DNA of 64,000 bases, taken from Kovacikia minuta CCNUW1. GTDB taxonomy: Bacteria; Cyanobacteriota; Cyanobacteriia; Leptolyngbyales; Leptolyngbyaceae. Below, one piece after another: positions 62,994 to 64,000 of the stretch (position 1 is the stretch's first letter; each line of letters opens with the position of its first letter). The notes under the pieces are model-generated. The model searched no databases, was not told the DNA's origin, and worked only from the letters and a program-made list of their open reading frames with translations. Where the stretch lies: assembly GCF_020091585.1 (NCBI RefSeq), contig NZ_CP083582.1, positions 1,860,001 to 1,924,000 of the forward strand. Direction: 5' to 3'. Position numbers and translations under genes: made by a program.

Positions 62994-63275
62994 ATGTTAA
63001 CCCTTCCCTTCGTCGATCGCCAACCCAATCAAATTCTCTGCTACTACACTAATTGCACTCAGCATCCTCAAACGGTGCGAATGAACCATGCCTCCAGTGG
63101 ATGTTTTGAACGAGTGGTGCAACCGCAGCAATCGATTGTGTTTCAAGCTCAGGCAGATTGCCAACTCGAAGTTCAATCGTCTACAACTGACAATTTTGTA
63201 AGCAACAATATTCCTTGCGATCGCCTGCGTGCCAGTAAAGATATTCTCTCCCAACTGCTGCTGCGGGTGTTGTGA
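62994..63275 (+). CDS. DUF1830 family protein
   Basis: 93 aa. ATG 62994 has AAGGA eight bases upstream. ILCYYTNCTQHPQTVRMNHA, CFERVVQPQQSIVFQAQADC and NNIPCDRLRA match DUF1830, a small cyanobacterial family with the CYY...FERVV...I-C-RL pattern. Function is unknown. The upstream spacer from 62665 holds nothing else recognised. Confidence 0.85.
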   Translation: MLTLPFVDRQPNQILCYYTNCTQHPQTVRMNHASSGCFERVVQPQQSIVFQAQADCQLEVQSSTTDNFVSNNIPCDRLRASKDILSQLLLRVL

Positions 63276-63289
63276 TCCTGCAAAGTTTT

Positions 63290-63385
63290 TTACTGCGTGC
63301 CGCCGGAAATTCCCTTAAAAAAAGCAATTAAGTAGGCTGTCAGCAAACTACCCAAAATAAATGTGATGGAAAACGTAGAAACCAT
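63290..63385 (-). CDS. Possible 31-aa single-TM microprotein
   Basis: ATG 63385 to TAA: a hydrophobic helix (FILGSLLTAYLIAFF) with a short polar end (KGISGGTQ). The layout is like small photosynthetic or respiratory subunits, but it matches none I know and lacks a clear ribosome-binding site. It lies in the spacer between the DUF1830 and S41 genes. Confidence 0.3.
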   Translation of the reverse strand: MVSTFSITFILGSLLTAYLIAFFKGISGGTQ

Positions 63386-63568
63386 ACTGTGAATCCAAAC
63401 GCTATTCCATTAATGGCAAAATCGTTCAATCCCCACAGTACCCCCAGGGGTGCTTTAAGTGGAAACAGCGAGTTCTACTGCCCCCGGCAATTGATCACGG
63501 CGGAGTCATCGATTCTCCACCCCTTTGCCAACGACCCGTCATGGGCAAATTCTGCAAACCAGGTCTGC

Positions 63569-64000
63569 CTACTTGAACAAATTAGCCGACTGATTAGCAG
63601 CCTGAGTGTTGGGCTGTTTAGTCTTAGCCTGAATTAACTGGGTCAGGTTTGTGATTGCCTTTGCATATTGCGGGTCTGTAAGGGTTCCTAATTGGCGATT
63701 TTTAATCAACGCTTTTTGTTGCGCTGCCGTTAGCTCCACAACCACATTGGGGGTGACTCCAACGTGGTTAATATCTCGCCCCTTGGGGGTGTAGTACTTG
63801 GCAATGGTGAGCTTCAGCGCAGACCCATCTTCCAACGGTTGAATTGCCTGCACCACACCTTTGCCAAAGGTGCGCGTACCCACTAAAACGGCTCGTCCTT
63901 CATCCTGGAGGGCACCGGCAAGAATTTCGCTGGCACTGGCAGAACCATTATCAACGAGAACGACCAGGGGTTTGTCGGTTAGGGGTTCACCCTTTGTTTC
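63569..64000 (-). CDS. S41-family carboxyl-terminal processing protease (partial)
   Basis: The C-terminal 143 residues are in the window; the 5' part lies beyond 64000. The catalytic Ser is in [20 protein letters not shown] and the Lys in [15 protein letters not shown]. The following [20 protein letters not shown] is typical of Ctp proteases. Cyanobacteria use such enzymes (CtpA-C) to process PsbA and other exported proteins. Which Ctp this is cannot be decided from the visible part. Confidence 0.92.
   Translation of the reverse strand, partial: ETKGEPLTDKPLVVLVDNGSASASEILAGALQDEGRAVLVGTRTFGKGVVQAIQPLEDGSALKLTIAKYYTPKGRDINHVGVTPNVVVELTAAQQKALIKNRQLGTLTDPQYAKAITNLTQLIQAKTKQPNTQAANQSANLFK

Overview
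The window is cyanobacterial chromosome, most likely from a filamentous Leptolyngbya/Oscillatoriales-type organism. The signs are dense HIP1 octamers (GCGATCGC), many short heptameric tandem repeats, a cyanobacterial-type glutamate-cysteine ligase, an Amt transporter with an upstream NtcA-type box, a DUF1830 protein, TPR-CHAT and WD40-kinase proteins, and several palindromic intergenic repeats of cyanobacterial style. The species cannot be fixed from sequence alone.

Layout. (1) 1-1.7 kb: a frameshifted Rpn/PD-(D/E)XK nuclease gene and a HIP1-rich spacer. (2) 1.7-10.4 kb: a surface polysaccharide/glycan cluster with three glycosyltransferases, two methyltransferases, an SGNH hydrolase, a 2OG-Fe(II) oxygenase and a WcaF-like acetyltransferase. 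(3) 10.7-13.3 kb: a TMEM175-like channel and a sugar-porter MFS transporter, followed by two tandem MITEs. (4) 13.6-20.5 kb: nested insertion sequences. An ISL3 element is split by an IS21-family element and by an IS256-family element, and the IS256 element is itself split by an IS5-family element. (5) 20.5-34.1 kb: a defence island. It holds a decayed membrane gene, CRISPR-repeat-like relics, a small membrane protein, a type III-A effector operon (cas10-csm2-csm3-csm4-csm5-cas6), a CARF-domain gene, a convergent csx3 / csx3-ATPase pair, an HD phosphohydrolase, and a twice-frameshifted TIGR03985/WYL-type gene. No cas1, cas2 or true CRISPR array is in view. (6) 34.2-64 kb: mostly housekeeping and cell-envelope genes: tRNA-Thr, GT2-TPR, rhomboid, zinc-ribbon kinase-WD40, LysM-M23 peptidase, trmL, gshA, amt, SGNH hydrolase, SagB-type oxidoreductase, Spy-like protein, methyltransferase, CADD-family gene (frameshifted), alanine dehydrogenase, ABC permease, TPR-CHAT protein, hybrid histidine kinase, DUF1830, and an S41 peptidase cut by the window end.

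How the genes work together. The defence island looks like a complete RNA-triggered signalling system. Cas10 keeps the GGDD cyclase motif but lacks the HD nuclease, so output should run through cyclic oligoadenylate (cOA). A CARF protein with no recognisable effector domain is the likely sensor. Standalone Csx3 keeps the His/Asp pair of the known cA4 ring nuclease and is the likely off-switch. A second Csx3 domain, fused to a P-loop ATPase, has lost the Asp. This combination is the most novel part of the window.

A technical point: at least five breaks in four otherwise good genes are single-base (+1) shifts. They may be sequence errors rather than real decay.
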